Shown here: positions 1 to 11,712 of the stretch, piece by piece | How positions within the stretch are numbered: the stretch's first letter is position 1 | Layout: each line of letters opens with the position of its first letter | Source of the DNA: Meghimatium bilineatum | Taxonomy: Eukaryota; Mollusca; Gastropoda; Stylommatophora; Philomycidae | Assembly (NCBI GenBank): GCA_034231615.1 | Contig: CM067322.1 | Coordinates: 57,292,828-57,356,827 of the forward strand | Length of the DNA stretch: 64,000 bases | Reading direction: 5' to 3' | The notes under the pieces: model-generated | What the model was told of the DNA's origin: nothing | The model's database searches: none | What the model saw: the letters and a program-made list of their open reading frames with translations, nothing else | Made by a program: the position numbers and the translations under genes

Positions 1-107
1 ATACTAGATTTTCAGAAGGATGTAGTCCAGAGAATTGAAATGCGATGTGTCGCCGTTTTATTTGCGACAATGTCCTGACACATCCGTCTTCAGCAGTGAC
101 TGTATAA
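1..107 (-). mobile_element. SINE-S2 fragment, cut by window edge
   Basis: Shares the block GGATGTAGTCCAGAGAA, then TGTGTCGCCGTTTTATTT and CCTGACACATCCGTCTTCAG, with copies near 11.6, 12.1, 15.9, 33.9, 37.0 and 38.6 kb. The minus strand is called because other copies end, in that sense, in an AAGAAGAAG tail. The tail side lies outside the window. Non-coding. Confidence 0.75.
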
Positions 108-160
108 TGAACTTGTTTTCAATAGAAGGTATAACCATACACATATCTAGGCAGCAACAT

Positions 161-189
<29 letters not shown>
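161..189. repeat. (GA)n microsatellite
   Basis: An uninterrupted AG dinucleotide run of about 28 bases. The open frame that reads through it on the minus strand is low complexity and not a gene. Confidence 0.9.
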
Positions 190-191
<2 letters not shown>

Positions 192-319
192 TGAATACAG
201 AATGATGTTATGATAAGAATAAGGCAAGAGGAAACGTGATTGAATTAGCAAATATATGTGGAAATCTAAAGAAATTACATCAAATAAAAAGCTAAAAATG
301 TTTAATTCAGATGTTAAAA

Positions 320-620
320 CAGTGCTGTCGTATGCCTCAGAAACATGGAGAGCAACGAAACGGACAATCTGAAAACGTAACACCTCCATTAAATGGATGT
401 TTGTGAAAAAATAGGTTTGAAATGGTATAAGATCGTCAATGAAAAAATAGATTCAAGAACTAAACAAACTCCATTGGTAGAGCTAAGGAAACGGCACGGA
501 AGATGGATGATATAGCATACATTAACAGAAGAAATATCTGGATAAAAGAATTAGATGCAGAGACAAAAAGGCTTGATAAAAAATAACTGACGTAATACTA
601 AAGATAGGACCAAAAATTGA
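320..620 (+). mobile_element. LINE-F reverse transcriptase remnant, heavily decayed
   Basis: The frame starting near 321 reads SYASETWRAT, the usual Y-G-S-E-T-W segment of LINE reverse transcriptase thumb regions. It is followed in shifting frames by INGCL-like and RKRHGRWM..HTL traces, which match the order INTCLRR...RKWRWIGHTLR seen in this class. Several stops and frameshifts are present, so it is a pseudogene. The clade is inferred only. Confidence 0.5.
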
Positions 621-816
621 AGATGTTTATGGAGGACCTATGATCTGCAGGTAGCTAGAGGATATATGTGGATCAGAGACTGGCAATCGTTTCAAGGTTG
701 CGGTTTGAATTGATCTACTCTCGTGTGGTATGGGGGCCAACAAAAACGTAATTTGTTTAGTCCCTTGAAGAGCTACGTATTGTTGTCTGAGCTTGGGGCC
801 AATACATGTAGTACTT

Positions 817-1555
<739 letters not shown>

Positions 1556-2097
1556 ACAGAAATTTATTACAATGGTTCAACAATTGCATGATCGAATGCA
1601 AGCTAGAGTTCAGGAGGATGGAGAACTATCTGCATATCTGAGAACTATCTGAGAACTATGGAGAACTAGACTTTTCCTGTCTCAAATGGAGATAAACAGG
1701 GATGTGTATTAGCACATATCATCTTCTCTGCTATTTTGTATGATGCTTTCAGAGATCTTGGGGGCAGACGACAGATTAATGGAAAATTGTTCAACCTTCG
1801 GAGGATTCAGCAAAAATGAAAATCCAATAACACATCATCAAGCATCTCCTATTTGCTGATGACTTTCGGCGAATGCCAACTCTGAGGCTGATCTACAAAT
1901 TATTATATCTAGATTATTCAGTCTGTATCAACTTTAAGCTTGCTATTAATACGTATAAAGCAGGTGTCGTGTTGAAACCAGCATCTGATAAAATCCATCC
2001 ATCCATCCATCTATCCATCCATCCATCCATCCATCCATCCATCCATCCATCCATCCATCCATCCATCCATCCATCCATCCATCCATCCATCCATACA

Positions 2098-2131
<34 letters not shown>

Positions 2132-2754
2132 CATACATACATCCATCCATCCATCCATCCGTCCATATATATATATATATATGCATACGTAGCACTGATA
2201 GTTGCGAACAGATTAACGTATCTAGATAGTATACTCTCATAATATGCTTCCATTGATCGTGAAATGCATACCAGGATCTCCAAGACAAGCATAATTTCCG
2301 GAAGATTGTAAAGAAATGTGTGGCATAGAATTTGAATTAACCCACATACTAAGCTGAAAGTTTACAGGGAGAGTGATACTTTCAATGCTATTATACGACA
2401 GTGAAACATGGACTGTGTATAGACGACATGTGTGGAAGCTCAATCACTTTCACACAACGTGTCTCAGAAAAAATATGAACATCAGATGGCAAGACAAGAT
2501 TCCGGATACCACTGTCCTTGACAGGTGCGGCGTCTCTTGCATTGACAATATTCTCATGCAGACACAGGTTCGTTTGGTAGGTCATGTGGTACCTATGCCA
2601 GATCAGCGCCTGCTAAATATACTTCCCTATGGTGATTTACAGAAGGGCATACGTGCTCAAGGTGGCCATAAGAAAAGCTACAAGGACTCATTAAAGAAAC
2701 ACTGCAATGAAAGCACTTTGAAATATACATTGGAAGGACTTGCACAAAACAAAG
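1556..2754 (+). mobile_element. LINE-B reverse transcriptase copy (palm to C-terminus) split by a microsatellite
   Basis: The longest retrotransposon coding remnant in the window. In order it shows a palm segment starting FITMVQQLHD, then KQGCVLA and AFRDLGG, then the catalytic F-A-D-D in the frame ending near 1866. After the 1992-2182 tetranucleotide block come RLTYLDS and TKLKVYR (thumb), DSETWTVYRRHVWKLNHFHT from about 2400, IRWQDKIPDT, VRLVGHVVPMPDQRL and a GGHKKSYKDSLK tail to about 2700. The frame changes several times, and a short GAGAACTA duplication lies near 1620-1670. The 3' end, where related copies carry a zinc-finger tail (see 27642-28032), is replaced by SINE-S3. It resembles RTE-like or CR1-like elements; the clade is not resolved by eye. 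Confidence 0.85.
1992..2182. repeat. (ATCC)n - (ATAC)n - (TA)n compound microsatellite inside LINE-B
   Basis: About 100 bases of ATCC units, then ATAC units, ATCC again and a TA tract. It sits exactly between the palm frame (ending ...[10 protein letters not shown]) and the thumb frame of the same LINE copy. Overlapping frames on both strands are repeat artefacts (HPSI / WMDG). Confidence 0.95.
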
Positions 2755-2990
2755 ATAACTCTTCATGCACTGGACCACAGTAACACTTAGGCGGGTCCAT
2801 ATTTCTTCCTTACTGTGTTTACCTTCCTCAACTCATGCGTCACATACCCATTTACAGCTGGGTCGACTGGAGTAGTGTTCGTATCTGGCGAGAAATCACG
2901 ACCCGGAATTTTTTTCTGTCCGGGCGTGGTTTTGAATCTGACACGCTGCAACCCGGTGTTAGTAAGCAAGCGCACTTTCAACTTCAATGA
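2754..2990 (-). mobile_element. SINE-S3, tRNA-derived (minus)
   Basis: Aligns with copies at 14430, 34745 and 62697 through AAGATAACTC, ACTCATGCGT, CCCATTTACAGCTG, GAGAAATCACGACCCG and CGTGGTTTTGAATCTG. In the best copy (34745-35020) the minus strand has clear polymerase III A and B boxes; here the B box has decayed. Its left edge truncates LINE-B. Confidence 0.75.
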
Positions 2991-3477
2991 GCAGTATGTG
3001 AACTCCTCTATTGTATAATGAGTGGTATCATAGTTTTAAACGTCCCCATGACATAATGAGCGGTGTCATAATTTTAAAGTCTCCGTTGTATAAGGATTAG
3101 TATCATAGTCGTAAAGCTCCTCGTGGCATAATGAGCAGTATTATAGTTTTAAACATCTTCATCTTTCAATGAGTAGTATCATAGTTTTAAATTTATCCAA
3201 ATTTCAATGAACATTATCCTAATTTTAAACATCTCCACGGTTTAATGAGCAGTATCACAGTTTTAAACTTCTAAAATCTTATAGTTAGCAGTATGACAGT
3301 TTAAACTTCTAAAATCTTATAGTTAGCAGTATGACAGTTTAAACTTCTAAAATCTTATAGTTAGCAGTATGACAGTTTAAACTTCTAAAATCTTATAGTT
3401 AGCAGTATGACAGTTTAAACTTCTAAAATCTTATAGTTAGCAGTATGACAGTTTAAACTTCTCCATCTTTTAATGAG
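2990..3477. repeat. 38-bp minisatellite, degenerate then homogeneous
   Basis: Units of about 38 bases around TAATGAGCAGTATCATAG and TTTTAAAC. From about 3264 five nearly identical units (AACTTCTAAAATCTTATAGT...) indicate recent local homogenisation. One stray unit (GAGCTGTATCATAGTTTTAA) lies near 3698-3745, outside the main block. Confidence 0.9.
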
Positions 3478-4212
3478 CTGCAGAGTTCGTAGATATGAAT
3501 ACCTTAAGTAAAGGGGTTTACCTTAAAAATAAAGGTAATTCGTCCGTTCTCTTGTGCAGATTTCATTATTTAGCGGTAATTTGAAGACCTATTTGTGAAA
3601 CATCTCTAAACGAAGGGTTTTACACAGACCTTTGGTTAGGTTCCTAGTACTAAAAGCCATGTTGAGATTTGATAGCACCCCCTATCTACCCGCCTGATGA
3701 GCTGTATCATAGTTTTAAACGCCTTCATCTTGTAACCAGCTGTACTAGAGAAACTCATATCGTTACATCTCCATTTTAATGTCTTGACTAGAAAATTCTG
3801 AAACAAACATAATTCTATTTGAAGAGACACTGAGCTAGTACTATATTTGAGCTTCCCAGTCTGATATCAGTCATTTTGTCTGAGAAATCCCCGTTGGGAA
3901 ATGACAGATCATCTGCTTGCAATGAACTTAAGATGCTTCCGTGTGTCTGGTAAAAACTGTAATAAAAGAGTTTCACTCAATTGATAATATCCTTGCGGTT
4001 GTCATATTTGGCATATGCTTGGTTAGTTGGTTGGGGATTAAAGTCTCTTTATGGTGAGGCACGCTACTTCAAACACTATTGGGTGTTCATCTACGTTATA
4101 TGAGGGAGTATGGTATTACAGAATATAGGAGGTCGCTGCTCAAGTAATACGGCAACCAGGAATTCAAATTTCTATTTAATTCTATATGATTCCACGCATA
4201 TTTTGTAATCTG
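3478..4212. other. Spacer with one stray minisatellite unit
   Basis: No gene recognised. The only structure seen is the isolated unit of the preceding 38-bp array near 3698-3745. Confidence 0.55.
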
Positions 4213-4850
4213 AAATGAATGTGGAGTAGTAATAGTAGAAGTAGTAGTAATTGTAGCATTAGTAATAACAGTATTGGTAATAGTACTAATAGTAGTATTA
4301 TTAGTAATAGTAGCAGCAGTAGTAGAATATTAGTAGGAGTAGAAGTAATAGTAGTAATAGTAGTAGTAATAGTAGTAGTAGTAGTTATGGTGGTAGTAGT
4401 AGTATTAGTAGTTATGGTGGTAGTAGTAGTAATAGTAGTAGTAGTAGTTATGGTGGTAGTAGTAGTATTAGTAGTTATGGTGGTAGTAGTAGTAATAGTA
4501 GTAGTAGTAGTTATGGTGGTAGTAGTAGTATTAGTAGTTATGGTGGTAGTAGTAGTAATAGTAGTAGTAGTAGTTATGGTGGTAGTATTAGTAATAGTAG
4601 TAGCAGTAGTAGACTAGTAGCATTAGTAGAAGTAAAAGTAATGGTAGTAGTAATAGCAGTAGTAGCAGTAATGGTAGTAGTAATAGCAGTAGTAGCAGTA
4701 ATAGTAGTAGTAGTAGTTGTAGTAGTAGTAATAGTAGTAGCAGTAGTAATAGTAGTATTAGTAATAGTAGCGGAGTGATAATAGTAGTGTTAGTAATAAT
4801 AATAATAATAGTAGTAGTAGTATTAGTAGTAGTATCTGTTGTATTTTACC
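4213..4850. repeat. (TAG)n / (GTA)n domain with a 63-bp higher-order unit
   Basis: About 640 bases of TAG-type triplets with AAT, GCA and GGT variants. Between about 4384 and 4595 the order GTTATGGTGG...GTATTA...GTTATGGTGG...GTAATA recurs every 63 bases, so variants are arranged in a higher-order repeat. The 132-residue Val-rich frame through it (4219-4617) has no features of a real protein. Confidence 0.93.
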
Positions 4851-5045
4851 CATCTGACTAGAAGGTATTTTTCTGAAAGCATTGCACACCGTCGAAAGTG
4901 GGAGTATTCTGTGTATGAAATAGAACTCTGCAGAAAATTTCCAATTGCGTAGAAAGGATACAAGAGGCTAATTGCTCGTAATTCATGGATATTAAAATAA
5001 ACAAATAGTAATATATCCCAGAACCACTTAGGTTCGTAGGGGATG
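4850..5045 (-). repeat. Dispersed repeat R1, copy 1 (possible coding remnant)
   Basis: Aligns with 24165-24400: both contain GCATTGCAC, then a CGAAAG...GGTATGAAA-like block, CAGAAAA, and AGGCTAATTGCTCGTAATTC versus AGAGCTAATCGCTCGCAATT. Both copies keep an open frame on the minus strand across the aligned part. Family and function unknown; a decayed mobile-element protein is one possibility. Confidence 0.5.
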
Positions 5046-5630
5046 CTGTGGGTATACCTTATAAATAGAGATCTCCATGGATGTAGACATTTGCTAGCAC
5101 TGTTTTCTAACGTCTCCAGTTTGCGTTTTTGTATTCTTTCACTCTTTTTATTCCACCTCAACTTGTTGCATTTGCCACCTTGGCAACAGTTTCACCTACC
5201 ACCAGGGAATATGCTTAACTATGTTTGAGACATATTTCTCTTAAAGAGCAAGTACAAGTAACACACGTCAAGAATTACGTACCCGATCTATCACAATTAA
5301 GACTGAAGAGGCAAATACTAAATCATTATATTACAGTTAGAAAATATAAATTAAGACTTAGCAGGTGAACATAGAAAAAATGTAATCAAGTTTTTGGAAC
5401 CGCTGAATGTGATTGAGTTGAAATATTTATAGAAAAAAACTTATTAACAAGTCATGTATCGATTTAACCACATCCTTCAGCCAGATACATACCTTGGGGA
5501 CAGATCACACACGGCGCTCACTTGTTTTGGCTGATCTGATTTATCCGTCTTTTAATTAGTTAACATAGTACACGCACAGTACAAAATCTCCTGGTCCAAT
5601 TCTGTCTCAACCGTGCTCAGTGTGATGTGG
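5046..5630. other. Unassigned spacer
   Basis: No recognisable gene or repeat; short frames only. Confidence 0.55.
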
Positions 5631-5862
5631 CCGCTCTACTAATTACAATGCCTCGACCTAGAAATTGCAGTAATGTGACTATTCTATTGATTACAATATC
5701 TCGACCTAGAAATTGCAGTAATGTGACTATTCTACTGATTACAATATCTCGACCTAGAAATTGCAGTAATGTGACTATTCTATTGATTACAATATCTCGA
5801 CCTAGAAATTGCAGTGATGTAGTTGCTCTATTGATTACAATGTCTCGACCTAGAGTTGCAGT
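5631..5862. repeat. 48-bp minisatellite
   Basis: About five units containing TTACAATATCTCGACCTAGA and AATTGCAGTAATGTGAC. The unit length is a multiple of three, which creates the 107-residue frame 5627-5950 (LLITISRPRNCSNVTI repeats); this is not evidence of a gene. Confidence 0.93.
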
Positions 5863-6599
5863 GTTTCACATCATTCGGTTGTCACGCTTCATCTTTCTTT
5901 TTCCTTATAAAGTTATAATAAATGTGATCAAGAGGCCCCCAACTCATTAAATGTGTCTTATGTGTTTAAGTTCAAAAGTTCCAGCGCCTATAGTTATTTA
6001 GAAGTTAGATCATCATGGCGTTTCTCTGGACATGGTCATATGTGCTTCGATCTCCTATGTAACATGTAATTCAGTATGTGGTAACTGACTGTTTCGGTTC
6101 TTTGGTGGTTGATAACGTGTGATTGCTATTAATGTATTCTAGAATATAAGAACTGCCTTCACCGCACTCCGCGATGATCAGTACGTGCTCATTCCCTTTT
6201 AAGCAGATGATGAAGAGTGTGTAACTTTTTTGTTTGTTTTGTTTTCTATATATGTCTACCATTCGCTGCTTGTTTCGTCCAACGACATTCTATGCCACTC
6301 CCAAATCCTGCATTCTTGTTATAGACACAGACAAAGAAATACACTATGCATCAGTGCAAAATAGGAAGTTAGAATCGGCAGGTTTGAGTCATTGCATCTC
6401 CAGAGGGAAATTAGAACTGTACAATTTCATTCTAAAGTTTCATTTTGGTCAAATCGACATTGAATCAGATTTAAATAGGTGTACATTTACTAATTATTTT
6501 GTGGCCTTATGCTGTTTCATGTTTCAGTTTTGCAATTATTTCTGAATTGCTATGGTTATATTTTTTTTAGCTACATCTATTTTCCGTCTGTAGTTCTAA
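5863..6599. other. Unassigned spacer
   Basis: No recognised feature. The 103-residue frame at 6234-6545 has no recognisable domain and no conserved neighbour. Confidence 0.5.
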
Positions 6600-7060
6600 G
6601 ACTGATTAATTAATGCTATATAATAACATGTTTCTCTGAGACTGATTGAAAATAAATAATAACATGTTTCTCTGAGACTGATTGAAAATAAATAATAACA
6701 TGCTTCTCTGAGACTGATTGAAAATAAATAATAACATATTTCTCTGAGACTGATTGAAAATAAATAATAACATATTTCTCTGAGACTGATTGAAAATAAA
6801 TAATAACAATTTTCTCTGAGACTGAAAATAAATAATAACATATTTCTCTGAGACTGAAAATAAATAATAACATATTTCTCTGAGACTGAAAATAAATAAT
6901 AACATATTTCTCTGAGACTGAAAATAAATAATAACATATTTCTCAGAGACTGATTGAAAATAAATAATAACATATATCTCTGAGACTGATTGAAAATAAA
7001 TAATAACATGTTTCTCTGAGACTGATTAATAATATATAATAAAATCTTTCTCTGATAATT
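6600..7060. repeat. 36/32-bp minisatellite
   Basis: About a dozen units of ATTTCTCTGAGACTGATTG plus AAAATAAATAATAACAT. A 4-base deletion (ATTG) gives a 32-base subtype clustered at about 6815-6940. Minus-strand frames through it are repeat artefacts. Confidence 0.94.
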
Positions 7061-7554
7061 AAGTATATATTAATCTTTCTATTGCTGATGCCAGTTAATG
7101 TTTTGTAGTGATACAGTAACCCAGAAGTCCACGACCTTACAGTAGGGAGGGTTGAGGGAAATAGTCCTTCCCCCTATTGAGGAAAATATGGCTTGTCATT
7201 TCATATTAAAAAACGTATAGAAAGTAGCATAATACCCTTACTAGTTAACGGTTTCCATTAAAAAGTTTATTAAAAAAACCACAGAAACGAAATGATTAGA
7301 TGTGTTTTTAAAAACATCAGCTTGCCACCTTAGCAAAGAAATATCTACTAGCCCACCGTAAACAAAACATCCAGATCGAAGACACAGAAAATAAAGTGAA
7401 GACTAAAAGTCAGATACTACCCCTTGTTCCCTTCCCCTTACATAATCACATGTGCCCGGCGCTTTTACGTTTGTAGAAGGCCAGAAAAAAATGGATAAAA
7501 TACTAAACAAAACTGACACTGTAGATTCAGCAAGAGTTCACAAATTAGTCAACG
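7061..7554. other. Unassigned spacer
   Basis: Nothing recognised on either strand. Confidence 0.5.
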
Positions 7555-7745
7555 CTCAGATGATTAACCATCATTTTAAATGCAGAAATAAATCATCCAG
7601 TGTTAGGGAAAACCTACCAAACTCAGATGATTAAGCAACCATGTTTAATGAAGAGATAAATCATCGAGTGTCAGGGAAAATCTTTAAGAAACTATTTATA
7701 ATGCAAAAATAAAGCATCAAGTGTCAGGGAAAACCTATCAAATTC
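7555..7745. repeat. Degenerate ~75-bp tandem triplicate
   Basis: Three diverged units sharing AATAAATCATCCAGTGTTAG and GGGAAAACCTA; the third reads AATAAAGCATCAAGTGTCAG. Confidence 0.65.
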
Positions 7746-8449
7746 CTTTTAACACTGATACAGTATCAGACACGATTTGAACCAGATTCATTCAACTAAT
7801 ACCAATTCACCTCACAACTTGATTTGCAATAATTCCTCCATGTTTCCTAGTAATATTATTCAAATATACCTTGTAATACCCAGTGACCTTTGCTTCCTGA
7901 TACCTCTCTAGCGCCTGAAGAGAATAGTACTCTTTTAATACTAACCGGTTTTACCTTAGAGCCCAGGTAAACACTTATTATCAGGACCACACCTCCCACA
8001 CCTTCTCCCTCCCCCCTCTCTTTTTCTCTTATGTATATGTTAATGTACTACTACTAGAGATTTTTGGATGAAAAGTTGTTTTCTTCAAAGATCAGTTCTG
8101 GATAATTGCTTAGTAGTTTATTTAGTTCACTTTCATTACCTATAACAAGACCCTTTCAATCTACCAGTTCACCCTTCATTGAGAACAACAAGTCGTTAGG
8201 ATTAATTCATTTAATAATTCAGCGATCCATTTGCTTGCTCGCTCTTCATTCTGTCAACACTAGGTTTCCTTGTATTCACACACTCAAAGTGCTTCCAATA
8301 TTCCTTGCTGTCCTATTGTTTTATTTATACATTTCGTCCACTTACTTAGTAAATTCAAGACACGTTTACATAGCTAAACAAGTAATTCATTTGGTTATTT
8401 TTATCATTAGGTTGCAAGTAATTCAATTTGCGGTCACATAGTTCTGTTA
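7746..8449. other. Unassigned spacer
   Basis: No recognised element. The 111-residue frame at 8106-8441 shows only hydrophobic low-complexity stretches and no motif. Confidence 0.5.
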
Positions 8450-8894
8450 CAATTTTGAAGTAATAATTCATTTTGCAATTGTATTAGACTACAAATTCAC
8501 TTAGTTATTTTATCATACTGATACATTCAAAATTAGAAATATATTTAGTTATTTTGTCATTCTGCTACATTGCAAAATTATAAATATATTGAATTATTTT
8601 ATCATTCTATAACTATTAAATTAGAAATATATTTAGTAATATTATTTTGCGACATTGTTAAAACTAGATAGTTATTTATCTATTCTATCTGTCTGTTACA
8701 TTTTTAAATTAGAAATTAATGTAGGTAATTGATGTTACATTTTTTGAATTCGTTATTCAATATAATAAAGTCCTTCTTTCTCATTGCAATACTATAAATT
8801 TATTTAAATTGTTTATAATTTTGTTGCATATTAAATTATTTAAATTATTCTATCATTGTTAATTTTTTTTTAAACTAGTAAATATGTATTTAAT
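8450..8894. repeat. Degenerate AT-rich array, first segment
   Basis: Diverged units of roughly 45-60 bases built on AAATTAGAAATATATTTAGT and TTATTTTRTCATTCTG. Related sequence resumes at 9340-9640 and 10140-10389, so the array was probably once continuous and later invaded. Confidence 0.6.
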
Positions 8895-9140
8895 AATTCC
8901 TTCAAATAAGGTCTTCAACGAGGTGTGTTTTGTCTTTTAATATGACCAAAATATTTTTATTTATTTTTAGTTTAGTTTCCTTTAACAGTTCCTTTCTCAT
9001 ATGCAGTGTTCTCATAACCTCATAATTCACTTTATCCTCTGTCCATGAAGCTCTCCATTTTGTTCTATATATCCATATCTCAAAGGCATCAATTCTGGCG
9101 TCTAGCTAATTGTTCATTATCCAGGTTTCCTCCTGTCATT
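8895..9140 (-). mobile_element. LINE-H reverse transcriptase C-terminal fragment (copy 1)
   Basis: On the minus strand, from about 9130 downward, it reads RIDAFEIWIYRTKWRASWTE then KVNYEVMRTL, followed in another frame by KYFGHIKRQNT. This is the A-F-E-M-W-x-Y-R-R...ISWT...FGHIKR order of LINE reverse transcriptase C-termini. Two better copies lie at 41690-42660 and 48610-49060. Frameshifted and truncated. Confidence 0.7.
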
Positions 9141-9339
9141 AAAACTGCTTTTAGCCATTCCTATTTTCCCTTTAACTTCTTCTACGCATCTATCATCATT
9201 TGCGATAATGTGTACAGGATATTGGTATACTTGCTACGGGTATATCTCCATGTATTTTGTAATTGATTTCATTTTTGTTGATTATCAAAGTGATTTTTAC
9301 TATTATGCATTTTTGTCTATAGAATCATCTAATTTCATT

Positions 9340-9640
9340 ATTAAAATAATAATTTATTAATTTATTGAATTTCTTACATTTAGTAATTAGTTTAATATTC
9401 TAGCGATTAGTTACATTTCCATACTACTCAATTAATTAACTGTTCTATAATTCAAGTAAACTTCTACACGATAAATTAATGAACCATTCTCTCGATTAGT
9501 TATACTCCTAATACTAGTAATCAATTGTTTTATTCTTTAGATTACTTATACTTATTAAGTATTAATTAATTATTGGATAAATTAATTACACTTTGAACTC
9601 GTAATTAATTACTTATTCTATCATTTAGTTAAGAACATCA
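9340..9640. repeat. Degenerate AT-rich array, second segment
   Basis: Units built on TAATTAATTAG, TTATTCTATCGATTAGTTA and ACACTTT-like blocks, about 45-55 bases each, interrupted by LINE-A at 9655. Confidence 0.6.
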
Positions 9641-9654
9641 CAGATGGGAAAAAT

Positions 9655-10132
9655 CTATGACAAGGAGCAAACAGACAGACAAAGTTACAACTTAGTAAGA
9701 AACTATATCTTTCCAGCGGCAACAAACGGTTGTTAGACGTGGAAAATGACATCGAAAATAGAAAAGAAATTAATTGCATTCGAAATGGAAATCCATAGAA
9801 CGTTCATAAGAATATCATGGACAGAAAGAAAAACTAACGCAGATGTCCACAAAGATCTGAACATAGAAGAAGACTGACTCTTTAAAACTATCAACAAAAA
9901 AACGCAAACTTACATATTTCGGACATATAAAAAGACACAATGGTTTTGAAAGATTAATCATAGAGGGGACAGTTCCAGGTAAGAGAACAAGAGGCAGAAG
10001 AAGACTACGATGGACACATGACATCGAAGACCTTCTGTACATGACACTGGAAGAAGCTGAGCAGCTCACACAGAACCGTGAGGCTTACAGAATGACAGTG
10101 AGGACAACGTTCTACAAGGAACACGTCACATA
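9655..10132 (+). mobile_element. LINE-A C-terminal copy 1
   Basis: Reads TSKIEKKLIAFEMEIHRTF, IRISWTERKTNADVHKDLN, then after frameshifts FGHIKRHNGF-like, ERLIIEGTVPGKRTRGRRR, RWTHDIEDLLYMTLEEAEQL and VRTTFYKEHVT followed by TAG at about 10130. This is a complete LINE-A C-terminus with a short GAGAGAGA tail. It lies inside a degenerate AT-rich array. At least one stop and several frameshifts make it inactive. Confidence 0.85.
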
Positions 10133-10139
10133 GAGAGAG

Positions 10140-10389
10140 ATTATTTAGTTATACTATTAAACTATAAATTAGTTACTCTATCATTTACTTATCCTTTTAA
10201 ACTAGGAATTAATTATTTTTTCTAGGTACTTTTCTTTACTAGAATTTAATTAGTTATTCTATCGATTAGTGCACAGCTGAACTAGTAATTAATTAATTAT
10301 ATTATTTAAAAACATTGTAAACTAGTAATTAAGTTATTTTGTAAATTACAGTTTTAAAATATTATCTTTAGCATTTATTTAAGTAATTT
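10140..10389. repeat. Degenerate AT-rich array, third segment
   Basis: Resumes the TAGTTATTCTATCGATTAGT and CTAGTAATTAATTA units seen before the LINE-A insertion. Confidence 0.6.
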
Positions 10390-11132
10390 ATCTAAAATGC
10401 AGACGACACAGTCTCCTTACTACACATTCTGAGGGACTGAAACAGCTATTCACAACAACAAAGAAAAAAAGCAAAATCTAAAATCAATATCTAAACGCAT
10501 AGACAACAAAAATAATAACAACAGGCACAAAAAAGATCATTATAGAACTAGAATGTGTAAACAAATTCGAATACTTGGCACAAGATATAAACAGTTCCGG
10601 AGAATGTTCAGTGAAGATTAGAAGAAGAATGTAATTGCAAGACTCAAATTAACACAAATGAGAAAGTTGTTGCATAGTAGTAATAACGCCACTAAAGTAA
10701 CCCTTTTAAGATCATGTGTTTTCCCAGGTGCAACATATGGATGCGAGACGTGGACTTTAAACAAGACAATATTCAAAAGAATACATTCATTTGAAATGAA
10801 TTGCTACATAAAGATCCTACGAATATCATGGACAGAGAAAAAGAACATTTAAATTACTGAAACATAATGAAGGGTGACCATTAAATACCATCATAAGAAG
10901 GAAGCTACAGTATTTTGGACACTTACAGCGAAATGATGGTATAGAAAGACTCATTCTGGAAGGCAGAGTGCCAGGCGAGAGAAGAAGAGGAAGATAAAAA
11001 ATACCAAGGACTAGCGACATCGAAGAATGTATGCAGATGTCTCTGGCCAATGCAGACCTGCTTGTCCGGGACAGTAAGGCTTTCAGAGTATCCACGATGA
11101 AGTCAACGTTCTGGAAAGAATATGTTACTTGA
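10390..11132 (+). mobile_element. LINE-A copy 2, palm motif to stop codon
   Basis: Begins with N-A-D-D-T-V-S-L at 10396, the reverse transcriptase catalytic box with Tyr replaced by Asn. Then come NKFEYLAQDINSSG, MRKLLHSSN, TYGCETWTLNK (about 10730), IHSFEMNCYIKILRISWTEK and, in other frames, the R-R-R-G-R and TFWKEYVT stop at 11121-11132. It is longer than copy 1 because it keeps part of the palm domain. Internal stops show it is a pseudogene. Confidence 0.87.
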
Positions 11133-11611
11133 TATACATATCTAAAATAGAAACCATAAATCTAAATTACAAATGTAAATTATTTTAGTTCAATAAATAA
11201 ATTAAGAGACATAAATTTCTATTTTCGTAAAATATATTAAAAAATCATTTCATTTCGTATTTTTATGAAATAATTAAAATAAAATCTGTTAAATTAAAAA
11301 TTTTGTGCAATTAAGAAAATAGAAAGATGGATTTATTAATTTTATAAAATATATACGTTAGGATCACTTATTTGTTATATATTAAAGAAAATAATGTCTG
11401 TGTGTTCTTGCTATGTAAGATAATGCGACAGGTGAAAGCGGTGTTTTTCAGTATGAAAACAGTGGAGCTTATATGTGTAGTTTCTGTATAGTGAAATCTT
11501 ATAATTGTGTTCTAGCCAGTGAACAGTGTACACAGTACATATCATCTTATGTTTTTTCCAGTATTTATTTTTAATATTTCGCTAAATTTATCTAGTAATT
11601 GCAAGGCGGTT
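11133..11611. other. AT-rich spacer
   Basis: No gene, no clear repeat. Confidence 0.6.
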
Positions 11612-11712
11612 CTACTAGGTTTCCATCTAGGTAGCACAGAGAACTGAAATTCGTTATATCGTTGTTTTATTTACGTCAATGGCCCGACACATCTTATTTC
11701 GACGATAAGTCT
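11612..11712 (-). mobile_element. SINE-S2 fragment
   Basis: Diverged copy: CACAGAGAACTGAAATTCG, GTTTTATTTACGTCAATGGC, CCGACACATCTTATTTCGAC match the S2 blocks. Confidence 0.7.

Noticed and set aside
4219..4617. Val-rich 132-residue frame, membrane-like
   Set aside because: Translation of (GTA)n triplets.
6596..7009. Overlapping minus frames with LREICYYLFS repeats
   Set aside because: 36/32-bp minisatellite artefact.
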